Source of the DNA: Hofstenia miamia
Taxonomy: Eukaryota > Xenacoelomorpha > Acoela > Hofsteniidae
Assembly: GCA_900660155.1 (NCBI GenBank)
Contig: CABFPE010000008.1
Coordinates: 1,153,010-1,217,009, forward strand
DNA: 64,000 nucleotides
Direction: 5' to 3'
In this document: in pieces, positions 34,461 to 46,560 of the stretch
How the letters are laid out: every line of letters begins with the position of its first letter
Numbering within the stretch: the first letter of the stretch is position 1
Made by a program: the position numbers and the translations under genes
The notes under the pieces: model-generated
Seen by the model: only the letters and a program-made list of their open reading frames with translations
The model's database searches: none
What the model was told of the DNA's origin: nothing

Positions 34461-34589
34461 ACCCTAAATAAGCTAGGATAGTAGAATAGTTAGCTGATTT
34501 CCTACTGATGCCAAATGGTGACCACCACAGGACCCTGAGTACATGTATTGTTTTATAATTAAACATTACTCTGTCAGTGAAAGCTCCAA

Positions 34590-36475
34590 TATAACAACAA
34601 GAAGATGTTGAACCTTCAAAGAAAAGATGGAATCTTTTTGCAATTGGACTTCAGGTAAAGTTACTCTTTCTCAGTGCAATCAAGAAGTAAAAAAATTTTT
34701 TATATATATATATATAGAATTGCAGAAAACTCAGCCAACTAACCTAGTTAAATTTAAATCAGTTAAGTTATGTTAGTCAAAGTTCTTTTAACAGCAATAG
34801 ACAAGATACCTAACACATATAGTTAGAAGTTAAAATTGTCTCCTGAAAAACTAAGTCAAACCCCACCTATATCATAAGATTCCTGCCCTAGAAAGGAGCT
34901 CCTCTCTTAAATTGCATTTCTAGAAGATATAGTTTTACAGCTCACTTAAAAATTGGAGCTAATGCAGATAGAAAACTGTAAGTGATTTGATCAAATTTAA
35001 GAGGAAAATGATGCCCTTAGCAAAGAACTCTGAACTTTAGATAAACAAAATGAATTAGAATTAAACTACAATCAACTTGAGAAGGAGAACTGTGCTATCC
35101 TTCTTCAATTCCCGTTACTTGAAGACAAAAACAGTAAGCTTCAAGAAAAATCAAAACAGCAAATCACAAATGATTAAAATTAGTACAATCTAACACTAAA
35201 ATAATTGAACAAGTTAACAAATGTAATGTACAAAACATTCAGGTGACTGGACAACTCATTTCACAGGAAGCAGAAAATATTGCTTTACACAAAGAAATAC
35301 AGGAAACAAAAGCTCACCTAACTTACTTACATGTATAACAGGATGAGATAGCTGAATCAACTCCTAAGATCACTAAATGACCAGATCCAATTATTGAAAA
35401 TTTAGGACATCTTGTAAATCAGTCCCATACTATCACTAAGAACCATTTCCTACACTCAACTCTGATTACCATTGACAATAACCCACCAAAAACAGCTCAT
35501 ACCCATGATCACAAATTTGAAAATAAAATAATATCAGAATTACACACCAAACTAGATTTAATTAATAATAAATTAAAAACTATGGAAAGCCCCAAATTAA
35601 ATAAAAAGTTATTTCACTCTAAATTGCCACCAGTAGCCATCAATGACAATTTAAAAATACAGCTGCCAACAAGAAAATTTTTTCCAAAATTGATGGAACA
35701 TCTCCAACTTGTGAAGAATGGTTCTTCTCCTATGAACAAAAACTTATTATACAATAAGCAGTTCAAGACCACACACTTGCACAGTTTCACATTCTTCTCA
35801 CAGAGAAGCATACAATTATTATTTAACACTTGATACAGTGATTAAGTCAGACTACCAGCTGCTGATACAAAATTTTCATGATCACTTCCATACCTCCACA
35901 GCATGTAACCAATCTAAGATTATTTTAAATATCACAACATACAAAGCTAAGGTGATATTGAAGAGTACATTTGTCAAATTGAATGACTGCATAGATGGAG
36001 CAAAACATCATTGCAATACTTATCACAATCTTTTCACATATATCACTTATACTATGCCACTATCCATCCATCACTAATTCAAACAAAAATGCAGCCCAAA
36101 TTGTCTATAGTTATTAAGAAGGCTGTAGAAGCCAAATTTCAAATCAATAATTACACTACATTATCCAACCAAATTAAGTTTGGAAGCAATTCATCCAATT
36201 TCACCATTAAGAACACCAAATGGCTTTCTGAAAACCCATTGATTGTTAAGTGATTCCAAAATAAAACAGGAACAACAATCCACTGAAAACAAACCAAAGT
36301 AATTAACCTAAACAAAGTTTACTGCAAAAAGTGTGGACAAAAAAACACAAAATTCCCAAATGCATTAAAACCATTCAACATATCACTGAGGAATGGTGTT
36401 ACTACACAGATGACAGTGACATCTAGGACTCCAACTCAGAATATGAAGATGATTTAAACAAATAAGAGCACCAAC
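34590..36475 (+). pseudogene. Gypsy-type gag region, copy 2 (degenerate)
   Basis: Broken plus-strand frames include a Lys/Glu/Asn-rich segment with coiled-coil character near 34980-35170, a segment with EEWFFSYEQ near 35715, and a zinc-knuckle-like VYCKKCGQKN near 36320. Order and spacing to the protease match copy 1. There are many stops and frameshifts, and no intact ORF. Confidence 0.6.
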
Positions 36476-36960
36476 ATGATTCTAGTAACAACAAACTTGA
36501 ATAAAAATTCCATAACAATAACAATAAATGAGATCATCATCCAAGCAACTGTAGATACTGGTGCATCTACTAATCATATCAGCATTACAAGAGATAACAT
36601 TGAGTCATATAACCTTTGTTTAATAAACACTTCAGGTGATTACCTGGATACCAAAGTTTTGATCAAGTCTTTACCATTGTGGACAATAAGTTTTCTCATA
36701 ATACACTTATTGTACATGTAGATACAATGAATCATGTATTGCCTTACATACTAATTCTTGGTAAAGACTTCCTAGAAAAGCATTTCTGCATCATTAACTT
36801 TCAAGACAAAACTCTAACAATCAATCCAAAAACTAAAAAATTACTACAGATCATTAATAATCAATTGATAACACTCTTTCCAGTCAAAACTACTAAAATC
36901 AAACCTTTCAGCTTGCATTTTATCACTCTTAAATCCAAAAACTCAATCAGTTATGATATT
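36476..36960 (+). pseudogene. Gypsy-type aspartic protease, copy 2
   Basis: The frame from 36476 reads NKNSITITINEIIIQATVDT then GAS, giving the catalytic DTGAS near 36560. It continues over a frameshift to LGKDFLEKHFCIINF, the ILG-type flap region typical of LTR-element proteases. The frame is interrupted at 36961 by a foldback insertion. Confidence 0.75.
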
Positions 36961-37364
36961 GGTTGGTACTTTTTATCAACATACGAAATCTTGAAACTGA
37001 CATAGGGAACCTTGAGATCGACATAGCAAATCATTATGACAATATGAACAAAAAATTTAGCATGAATGAGGTATACATATCAATTATATCAAGAGAGACA
37101 TCAAAATTTAGTCTTTAGCAGTTGCTGATTGAGTTGTAATCTAGACTAAATGATAAAATATTATACTTGATTTCATAACAAAAACTCAGATAAATATTTT
37201 AATGTACATATGTGAAAATTTTAAGTGACCCATCTAATGTTATTAATCTTAATACCTCATTCATGCTAAATTTTTGTTCATATTGTCATAATGATTTGCT
37301 ATGTCGATCTCAAGGTTCCCTATGTTGGTTTCAAGATTTCGTATGTTGATAAAAAGTACCAACC
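36961..37364. mobile_element. Young foldback element with ~113-bp inverted repeats and perfect 9-bp target duplication
   Basis: The left arm from 36961 (GGTTGGTACTTTTTATCAAC) is the reverse complement of the right arm ending at 37364 over about 113 bp, with about two mismatches. The element is 404 bp and flanked by TATGATATT at 36952-36960 and 37365-37373. Long inverted arms with a 9-bp target duplication fit a Mutator-type non-autonomous element. Its terminal sequence is unrelated to the foldback at 26591, so it is a separate family. It splits the pol gene of gypsy copy 2, and the near-identical arms imply a recent insertion. Confidence 0.92.
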
Positions 37365-37560
37365 TATGATATTATAATTGACAATCAACAAGGTTTAAAT
37401 TCCAAAAAAGCTTCCATTTTAAGATATGGCAATAATAAGGTTGCCACCACCCTTCTAAATAAAAGTAGAAACTTAATAACAATAACAACATCAAATATAA
37501 AAATTTTTTGCATCTCCAATTGTTACAGCTGTACAAACTAAAACAAACCCAATATTATCA

Positions 37561-38960
37561 TTGGTACTATCATATGATGACAACCACTCTATTGCTGTTT
37601 CAAAAATCACCAAGGACATACATCCACATTTGTCTCTGAAACAAATTTATCAATTGATTTCTGTTTTAAAAAACCATTCACCAGTATTCAAATTTAACAC
37701 CATTAGTGTTGGTAAGGCCATTAGAGAGCATAGCATTGCAACAACACACAATAAACCTATACATCAAACAGTGTGTCCTGTACTAGAGCACCTAAAACAG
37801 GAATACTCTAAAATTATAAATAATGGTATTTTTCAATGATCCAAAAGCCTTATGCATCACCAACAGTCTTCATCAAACAAAATGATAAGTACTGCCTTTG
37901 TATCAATTTTAGAAATCTTAACAATATAACAAAAAAATTCTTACCCACTACCACAAATCAACAAAATATTATATACAGCATGGAATATTCATTCTTTACA
38001 ACACTAAGGCTTATTGGCAAATTCCAATGTGCAAATCTAACATTGAAAAAACAGCATTCATCACACTGTTGGGCTCTGAGTGGCTTTATATGGCCTTTAG
38101 GCTATGTAACACCACTGCGCCCTTTCCAATAATATGTAACTAACATACTATAAACCATTATAACAATTTAGAAGACTGAACACATATATAGACAATATAA
38201 TAGTTGCATCAAAAACTATCAAAGAACACATTAACAAGCTAGATAAAATATTAAACCTATTACAACAATCAGGTTTAAAAATTAATAGCCAAAAGGGTAA
38301 AATATTACAAACATTTGTAATTTTAATAGGTTGTCACATACAGCACAACAAAATCAGCTTAAAAGAGGATGCCTGAAACATAATAGATAAAATTAAACCT
38401 CCTAATAACAAAGAGGATTTACAAAGAATCCTAGGTTTCTTTAATTACTATCAAGCTTTTATAACAAACATTTCTGATAAAACCATTAATATGTTGAATT
38501 TCTTAAGAAATAAAATGCCTTTGATTGGTCTTGGAAACATCAAACCAAAATAGATAATTTAAAAACTGAATTATAAAAATTGCTGAGTTTAAATACAGCA
38601 GACTTCTCAAAAGAGTTCATTGTTGACTGCAATGCTAGCTCTGTAGCTATAGGCGCAACATTAAGTCAATTTATAAATGGTATTGAATCACCCATACAAT
38701 TTTTCAGTTGAAAACTCAAACCTAATGAACTCAATTATGGTTCAACAAAAGTTGAAATGCTTGCTTTAGTTAAAAGCCTTAAGAAAGTTTTGCACTTTCT
38801 TCTTGGACAATCACATTTCACTGTCTGTAATGATAATTTCAGCCTCAGCTGGCTTAAAAAACATTCAAAAACTGCATTCACAAAATTGATCAAACATAAT
38901 AACATGTTGGATTTAATATATAACAAATTCCAATTTCACAATAGTTCACTGAAAAGATAA
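37561..38960 (+). pseudogene. Gypsy-type reverse transcriptase and RNase H, copy 2
   Basis: Plus strand, in several frames. HQTVCPVLEHLKQEYSKIIN precedes the finger motif KPYASPTVFIKQNDKYCLCI and NFRNLN (37836-37930). The catalytic box reads YIDN near 38190 rather than YxDD. LDKILNLLQQSGLKIN is followed by LGFFNYYQAFI (connection), then the RNase H segment with FIVDCNASSVAIGATLSQF (38620-38680) and TKVEMLALVKSLKKVLHFLL. This is the standard Metaviridae RT-RH order. Stops, frameshifts and the Asp-to-Asn change make it inactive. Confidence 0.85.
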
Positions 38961-39199
38961 ACATCATACCAATGTTGATTTAATGACCACACTAACACAT
39001 TTTGATGATACTAAACAAATTTAAAATTAAGTACCATTTCCATTTATATTGAAGTCAGCATGTGATAACCTCCCAGGCATCAACACTGTTAGACAAGAAC
39101 ACCCAAAATTATCCATTCAACTTAAAAATGAAATATCTGAGGACAAGATAATTAGACATAAAAAATGACATGCAATTAATACAAATCATAAACAAAATT

Positions 39200-40517
39200 A
39201 AACAACCCAATTTACAATTAAATAAAACATCATCTAAATACTTTAACTCTTATAGTTGGTAACTAACTGCAAAAGTTCTTCTCTTTGCCACTGATTAACA
39301 TCACAATTCTATAGGACTACCTGAATATTATAAAAGAGAATAACATGAAAATTCCATGAGTGTATACACATTGGCTTCATCCAAACTGAACACATGTTAA
39401 ATACACAAATTCATTTGCCTCAGCCTTTGCTCTATTGTTTACAATGTCATCAATAAATGCACAATATATGTCATTAGTAATTGCACACATTTTCCATTGC
39501 AGCATACTGAAAATTGCATCATCCCTACCAAATGAATTGTCCATATTGACATTGAACAACTTTCAAAAGAGGATGATGGCTACCAATAGGTCATTGCAAT
39601 TGCTGATAATTTCCCTAAATATGCCCATATGATCCATATTGTTGATCAGACAGCATAAACTATAGCATCAACACATTTACACAAATGGATATTACATTTC
39701 AGTCCAATGTCCACCATAGTAACAGATCACAGAACAGAATTTGAAAGTTCATTGACATCAGAGCTATTAAACCAATTGGAAATTCTTCATGAGCATGCTG
39801 CTCCATATTACCAACAAAGTAATGGCACTGTAGAATGGCAAAATATAACACTACTAAAAATCACTCACACATTGACCACCCACATCAGTCAACAACACTG
39901 GAAATCTGTATTGCTTTTCATTAAATACTTCTATAGTACCTCAGTTCATACTATGACAGGGATCACACATTTTAAGGCAACTTTTGCCATGAAGCCTCAA
40001 TGCCAATAAGTAGGCTATATAAAAAATACAACACAACAGCTAAAAATAATTACATAAAAATCTACTAAAAGACCTACAGAATATACATTAAACTATTTGT
40101 ATGTTCAACAAAAAATGTGCAGTTCAACAAACACAAAACTACAACAAAAACTTCTATGGCCAGTTATGCAAAGTTGGTGACAAAGTGTATTCATTTACAC
40201 CAATTCAAATATCCAATGAAAAGCAAACTCACAAATTAGCTACACATTGTACTGGTCCTCATATGATTACTAAAGTACTAAAACATAATAATTGTGTTCT
40301 AGACAATGAAAAAACACACAATTTCCAATCTTTAAAATGGACAATTAAAGATATAGAAAACAAAACAATCAATAAACACAAAATTTTAAAAATCATTACC
40401 AAAAACAATGATACATACTTTGATATGTCTGAGCTAGACAGCATTCACATGTTACAAAGTGATAGTTTGGTGACATTACCTAAAATTGTCTTAAAACCAA
40501 TACACACCATGCTTTAG
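39200..40517 (+). pseudogene. Gypsy-type integrase, copy 2
   Basis: After decayed sequence, the integrase core appears at 39707-40009 with TDHRTEFESSLTSELLNQL and APYYQQSNGTVEWQN, retaining the second Asp and the Glu of the DDE triad context. The last frame (40101-40517, 138 codons) has GDKVYSFTPIQ and the SH3-like C-terminal domain usual for gypsy integrases. The element's pol ends at the TAG near 40515. Confidence 0.8.
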
Positions 40518-40547
40518 AGGGTGTGGTTACAAGCATTTCTTCACCCT

Positions 40548-40720
40548 AAACTAACCCTTGGTTTTTTTCTAGTAGCCATAACTGCCTGTAACCAACTTTT
40601 TTGTAAGCCTAACTGCCCATAACAAACCTAGATTTTTTAAAATGCAAAACAAAATATTTAAGCAATTTCAACAAGAATGACAGAAATGTGAATAGTCTTT
40701 CAAACATAATTATTGGAAGG
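40548..40720. repeat. Dispersed repeat, second copy at 62252-62420
   Basis: Both copies contain GGTTTTTTTCTAG/GTGTTTTTTTCTAG, then TTTTTGTAA(G/A)CC, AACTGCCCA/AACCGCCCA, AGATTTTTTA(A/G)AATGC and CAATTTCAACAA at matching spacing. Two copies 21.7 kb apart, one just after the gypsy pol and one in plain intergenic DNA, suggest a separate repeat family rather than part of the LTR element. Confidence 0.65.
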
Positions 40721-41274
40721 CTTATTTCAACTGCTCAAATAACACTCAGTTCATTGACATGATCTGCATCAAGAGAAGTGTGTTTGCATGTGATGGTGTT
40801 GCCTTTATTACTTGATGACCTTTAACTTTTATTTTGAGTAGCAGGGATTCCCAAGTATGAACATGCAATTTGAGACATTGTTGGAAGCATAGATATCATG
40901 CTGTTCCACCATTTCAGTGAGTCAGTATCTACTTTTTTCAATAATAACATGATGCATTATAAAACACACACATGGTGTATAAGTTGAGGAATATTGTACT
41001 GTATGTTAGGTTAAATAGCACATGGACACTTATTTGCTGTTGGTAAATTAACAAATACAAAATTAACCAATAAAATTAAATTAATCTTAACTCAATTTGC
41101 TGATAAAACAGAGTACAGGTACCCTACAATTAGTTAAATTTCTGTCAGACAAAAAAGAATAATATCAGAAAATCATAGTCATTTAAGGTTATAACTGTAA
41201 CTGCATTAACTTGTTAAATTTTTAACCACACCCATGGTTAACCACAGTTAAATCCATAACTGTACAACTCTACC

Positions 41275-43610
41275 ATGCCTTGCCTCAGGGTGTGGACTGT
41301 TAACACAGGCAAATAATTGAATTATTTGTTTAGCAAAATTGAAATGAAGACAACAATCTATGCAACATGTAGCAGCAGTGATCAACTGGTGCAGCCATCC
41401 AACCACAGATGTAGAGTGTGGCAACCACATTGTAATGGAAGTCCACATTTGTATCTAGTGGGCAAGTCTGATACTTATAGAAACTACAATCATATTATGG
41501 GAGTAATTACTCAGTCAACTATCATGTTGCTGCATTGAACCCCTCCTCCACTCCCTGACACAATTTGGAGAGCACAGCAAGTTTGAGTAGTCATTAAACC
41601 TTAATTACCTATCTGTGGCACAACTCAGATAGCATAATCATAGAGGGGTCCAGTATGGGCATTGAACATTCTACAAATTGGAATTGTCTTTCTACTATAC
41701 AAGAGGAACCAAGCCTGCAACCACTTGTTCTACCACAATAAAAAAACATCACTGCTCACATTCCCCTTTCTTCTACTTCTACTCAATGATCTAGTTCACA
41801 ATCTAGAGAACATTTGCAAGAACATTGTGCAAGAGTATCTGTTATTGGTAATGAAACACTTCACCTGTATTTCATTACAACTCAGAAGGCACATAATTTT
41901 ATAGATTCTGAAATTTCCCCTGAAACAAAAATTGAAATAAATAAGCAATTGGATACACCATATCATTCTATTAGTTTTTCTACTATACTGTCTTTAATTG
42001 ATGCTGAACAATGCCCAGCTGTAAATACTCTCATTTACTATCCACACTCTATGAATAAAGACCTCAACAACTCATGCTTCCACAGTATGGTACATACTTG
42101 TTTTGATATCAAATTTTGACTCATGAATTTAAATAAACTTATTACCTCCAACAATAATTTGGTTTTACAGTTGCAAATTAATCTGTCACTGGAAAACATT
42201 TTAATTATTTTTTTTATTAAGGAAGAAGAGTTATCTGATACTAAATTACTGCATAAACTTTAACTAGCTTATCAATTAGCTAAATTTCATAAGATTAGAC
42301 TTGTTATTATTCTTAGTGATTTGGATAATAGTGCTTACAGTGGATCAGAACTATACAAACTTGAATTGAGCCTAGAAACATTTTTTATTCTTAAACCTCA
42401 ACAATTTGGCATATTCAGATTATATGATTTTTGCAATTCAACTGCTGCCTTAATACAAATAGACTTGTTTCTACACATAATTTGTCCCTAACACTGTTTA
42501 ATGGTAGATAAATGCCTTGCAGTTGATGTTCTTCTACAAGCCCAATCATATGAACCAATCACAGAACAACATGCTCCCAACAGTATCATGAATATTCAAG
42601 TTTCATTTTCTTATTCACATGCAGTAAATACACTAAATGAAGTCAACAACAATTAGGAGTCCATCAAAGCCAATAGATTAACTGATCATATCTAGCCTTT
42701 CATTTTGACAGCATTGCCATCAGAAACCTCCATTATTCAGTGGAATGATTTATTACTAACACTTAACACTCCTTAGAAGTCTCAGATTATACCAATCTAT
42801 ACTATATGAAGAAACCAGAGCCCCTGACTGCAACACCTGATCTGCTTTATGGTTGGTATCTATATATCTCACTAAGGATCTGACATTAATGTTGCCCATT
42901 ACAAAATGTAAATGGGAGCAACTCAGAATAAGTAAATTCCATGAGATTGCAATCATTCTTATCTCTGCCAAACTAAAAAATTGGCTTTTATTTGGAACTT
43001 TGCTACTAATGTCACAAGCCACAAAACCCAAAATTAACAACTACATTAGAAAAATACTATAGCAGAATAATTAATTGTGAAAATCTTTTAGGCACATTTT
43101 GGATTTCTTTGATTAGTAATAAGTTAGCAATCATTTCTGACAATGTGCACACAGTTTCTGAAAATGTACAAAAATTATGTGGGGAGCCACTAGCAAAACA
43201 AAATATGTGGCAAAATATGATAAATTCACACCTCTCTCTAAAATATATCTACAACAGACAATACCTCATACCACAACAGATTACTATGAACAATCAAAAT
43301 GCTGTTTGCTAGTCATAAAGAACAAAATCCTTTATAATTATCATAGCCAACATTATCCAGAATTCTCTGACAGCAAGATATCAACAACAATAAAGTATAA
43401 AAAAGATGGTCAAGAGTGAATACCTATTGAAATTATTGAATTACAAAATCAATCTGCAGCAGACTTACAAACACAAGATTCTCTCCTAACCTCAATACAG
43501 CTAGTTGACATCCATATGGAGAACAATTTGACAGTTCAATAACATATCCTAAGTTTGTCATTCCACCATTATTCACATTACCACCCTGCAGTGTGTGCAC
43601 ACATGACGCT
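41275..43610 (+). other. Tandem unit A: unidentified ORF remnants
   Basis: About 2.3 kb of plus-strand sequence with long open segments in changing frames, for example 41814-42119 (HLYFITTQKAHNFIDSEISP), 42853-43062 and 43177-43419 (YEQSKCCLLVIKNKILYNYH). Composition is protein-like, rich in Asn, Ser, Leu and Ile, but I recognise no domain, signal peptide or membrane anchor. It lies in the position after pol where env or accessory genes sit in errantiviruses, yet no envelope hallmark such as a furin site or fusion-peptide pattern was seen. Frames are broken. Confidence 0.5.
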
Positions 43611-43789
43611 TACAGCCCAGAAAATTGGGATAGTGATTTAAATTATTTATTTAGCTTACCTTCCAATAAAATGAGTACTCTCTCACAACTAACCAGCAAC
43701 ATTGAACCTCTGGAACAACACAACTATCCAACTGCAGGCATCAAATTAGACACACACATTCCATACTAGGAGTCCCTCTTCACATTTGG

Positions 43790-45900
43790 TGCACAGGTTA
43801 GATGCTGGCATAAACTATATTCTTAATACAGGAGCAGTGAGCCAACCACACACAGCACAAATTGGTGCATTGAATCCCCCCTCCTCAGTGTGGTACAGCA
43901 TGAAGAGCAGAGATTATTCAAGTGGTCACTGAACCTCACATAGTTCCTACTAGTGGTACACTCAGGTAGCCAACTCACAGAGGGGTCAATTAAAGGCACT
44001 GAACACACTGTATCTGCTACTTTACAACCTACAATTCTAGAAGAGTCAGTGTTACAACAATTGGAATTACCTCTGTCTAAGAAACATCATCTCTCACACC
44101 CCCTATCTTCAGCATGAAGCTAGAGATCAGCCTCTCAGCAATGCTCAAAAGAACACTAAAAACAACACTGCTCTAGAGTCTCTACCTTTGGAAATGAAAC
44201 TCTCCATCCATTTTTCATTGCTACTTGTACTGCACAATACATTATCAAATCACATATTTCTCCTGAAACAAAAGCAGCCATCAATAAGCTGCTTGATGCA
44301 GCTCATCATAAAGTCAGATGCTCTGCAATGTTTTTCTTAATAGATTCCAAGAAGTGCTTGAGAAAATGAATAGACCCTACTTTCACAGTACTCTTCATAC
44401 ATGGTTCAAATAATGAATTTCACCCAAACAACTTGCATCTCTTAGTTACCTATAATGACAAATTCGTTCTGCAAACCCAAACTAACCTTTCACTTGAAAG
44501 CATATTAGTTGCTTATTTTCTAAAGGTTGATGAACTCTCAGATGACAATTAAATCAACCTAATCATTTTGTCATAACTCAGCAGAAAAACTCCTTCTAAA
44601 CATAGAACAATTCCTGGCAGCCCAAAATCAAACTGACTTTTGGCACACATTTTTTGAAGAGGGATAAACTCCCAACTACAATGCCAAATCTGCTGTGTGG
44701 TTTATCTCCATATATCTTACTGAGCATCCTATGTTCTCATTTCCTATCTCACACAGAATGCAAGAACAATTATGCATGAATAAATCACACAAAATTGCTG
44801 TTATTCCTAGCTCTGCCATACTCAAGATTTAGCTCTTGCACAGCATATCCTTACTAATGTTACCACCAGGAAAGAACACTAAATGTACCACTTTCTTTGA
44901 AAAAATGTTACACACAGATCATTAACAAGGAGAACCTGCTCAGAACCTTGCCAATTACTCTTATTAGCACCATATTAGCCATTGCTATTGTGTTCATATT
45001 GTCACAAACATGATCAATAAGTTTATGTGGGGTGCTACCTGCAACATAAAATTCACTTCACTGCTTAATGATAATGCACCTCTATCATCACTCCATCTTC
45101 AACAATGTATACCTCACTCAACTGATGCCTATTATGATAAATCAAAATGATGCATACTGGTGACAAAAAACAAGATATTATTCAATTACCACAATCACTG
45201 ATACCCCAAGTGTTCTTACAACAAAATTTCAACATCAGTCAAATACAAGAAAGGTGGAAACCAGCAGTTACTCATTGAAATATTGGAAGTACAACAGCAG
45301 TCAGCAACACAGTTGTAGAGTCACAAAGCTGCCCTCATGTCTCCAAGTTAATCTAAATTCACAACACCAATCTCTAATGGATTAGAACAATATTGAAAAA
45401 CTTAGAGTTGATATCAATCCCTCCAAGCTAGAATGGATAAAACCTGATTCAGCTAACTATCTCATATGTGTCATAAAAGCAGAACCCACAGATGCAATTA
45501 TAGTCTCTCAGCAATATACTATCTCAAAGGATACAGAATTTGTAGCTTTAATGATGATCTTATTTACTGAATGCTGGTCAAAATTGGACACAATGTTACA
45601 ACCATACTCACAAATGGCTCTGGATGTGGAGTGCACAAACTTGAAAATCCAGATCTCAGAATCTATTATAGAATAATTCTGTCCTCACTTATGCTCAGAT
45701 TCCCAATTAGAACATATAGTTTTTACACAGGTTAACTATCCTGTAACAATAGAAATTGCATGGTTGGAACTTACACTAACACCACTACTAACACTCAAGG
45801 AATGCATCTGAATGAAAAAAAACTGTTTCATCCCATTACTACTTGTGCATGCAGGAGTGATATAACCAGCCTGACAACTCAAGAACAAGAAAAAATCTAT
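43790..45900 (+). other. Tandem unit B: diverged copy of unit A
   Basis: Aligned to unit A with an offset of about 2,335 bp. Matching blocks are TGCATTGAA(C/T)CCCC (41531 and 43866), AGAGGGGTC, CCTGAAACAAAA (41920 and 44258) and TTTATGTGGGG/TTATGTGGGG (43173 and 45022), followed by the coding sequence for YDKSK/YEQSK. Unit B has more stops than unit A. Its end near 45900 runs into the right LTR. Confidence 0.55.
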
Positions 45901-46004
45901 GGTAAATATACCTCTCACAGACAATGAGCAGTATGTCAACAACTTGGGTGATCTGGTTAAAACACTAAATTTGAACAGATATAAACATTTATTATTTTAT
46001 ATAT

Positions 46005-46560
46005 TATTTACTCATATTGGCAATGGTATGCAGTTATTTATTAAATTACATGTTTGTGTTCATATATATATTTGTGTGAATATTCATTTTGTCTTATCAA
46101 TAGTGAACTCAGATTATGTTTTATTTTGACTTTTACTTTACTTAAATTATGCTATTCTAAGCTGTCTCATGTTAGTTAAAGGGTACCTAGAAGTGGTACA
46201 GCTAATCTAGCATATCTTTTAAATTAGAGCTAGGTATTGGGATAGGGCTTTTTTATATGAATTTCATTCATCATCAAAATTGTTATTATTGCTACCAACT
46301 AAATTACACAATTTGAGAAATGCACTGAGCTTAGGTTTTTACTTAGGACATAGGTTTTAATACACCAAGAATATTAGGGCTTTTCTTAAGTAGGGCTCTA
46401 GTCAAATATGACTCTTTCACAAGGTTTTCTGTTTCAGGTCAGCTGAATGTGGCAACTCTTCTCTATCTTGATCTCCTGTCACTCTTTAATTTTATTAGGA
46501 ATGGGTATTAAGATAGGAGGAGTTAATTATTTACTGTAGCACCAGCAAATCCTTGCTGAA
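46005..46560 (+). mobile_element. Right LTR of the gypsy-type array
   Basis: Homologous to 33880-34460 and, in its first 280 bp, to 26018-26290. It carries TTAGTTAAAGGGTACCTAGA, TATGACTCTTTC and GGAGTTAATTATTT. Divergence from the middle LTR is substantial, so the array is old. Confidence 0.7.

Noticed and set aside
41275-45900. Calling the tandem units a retroviral-type envelope gene
   Set aside because: Position fits, but no signal peptide, cleavage site, fusion-peptide pattern or membrane anchor could be seen, and the sibling copy lacks the region.
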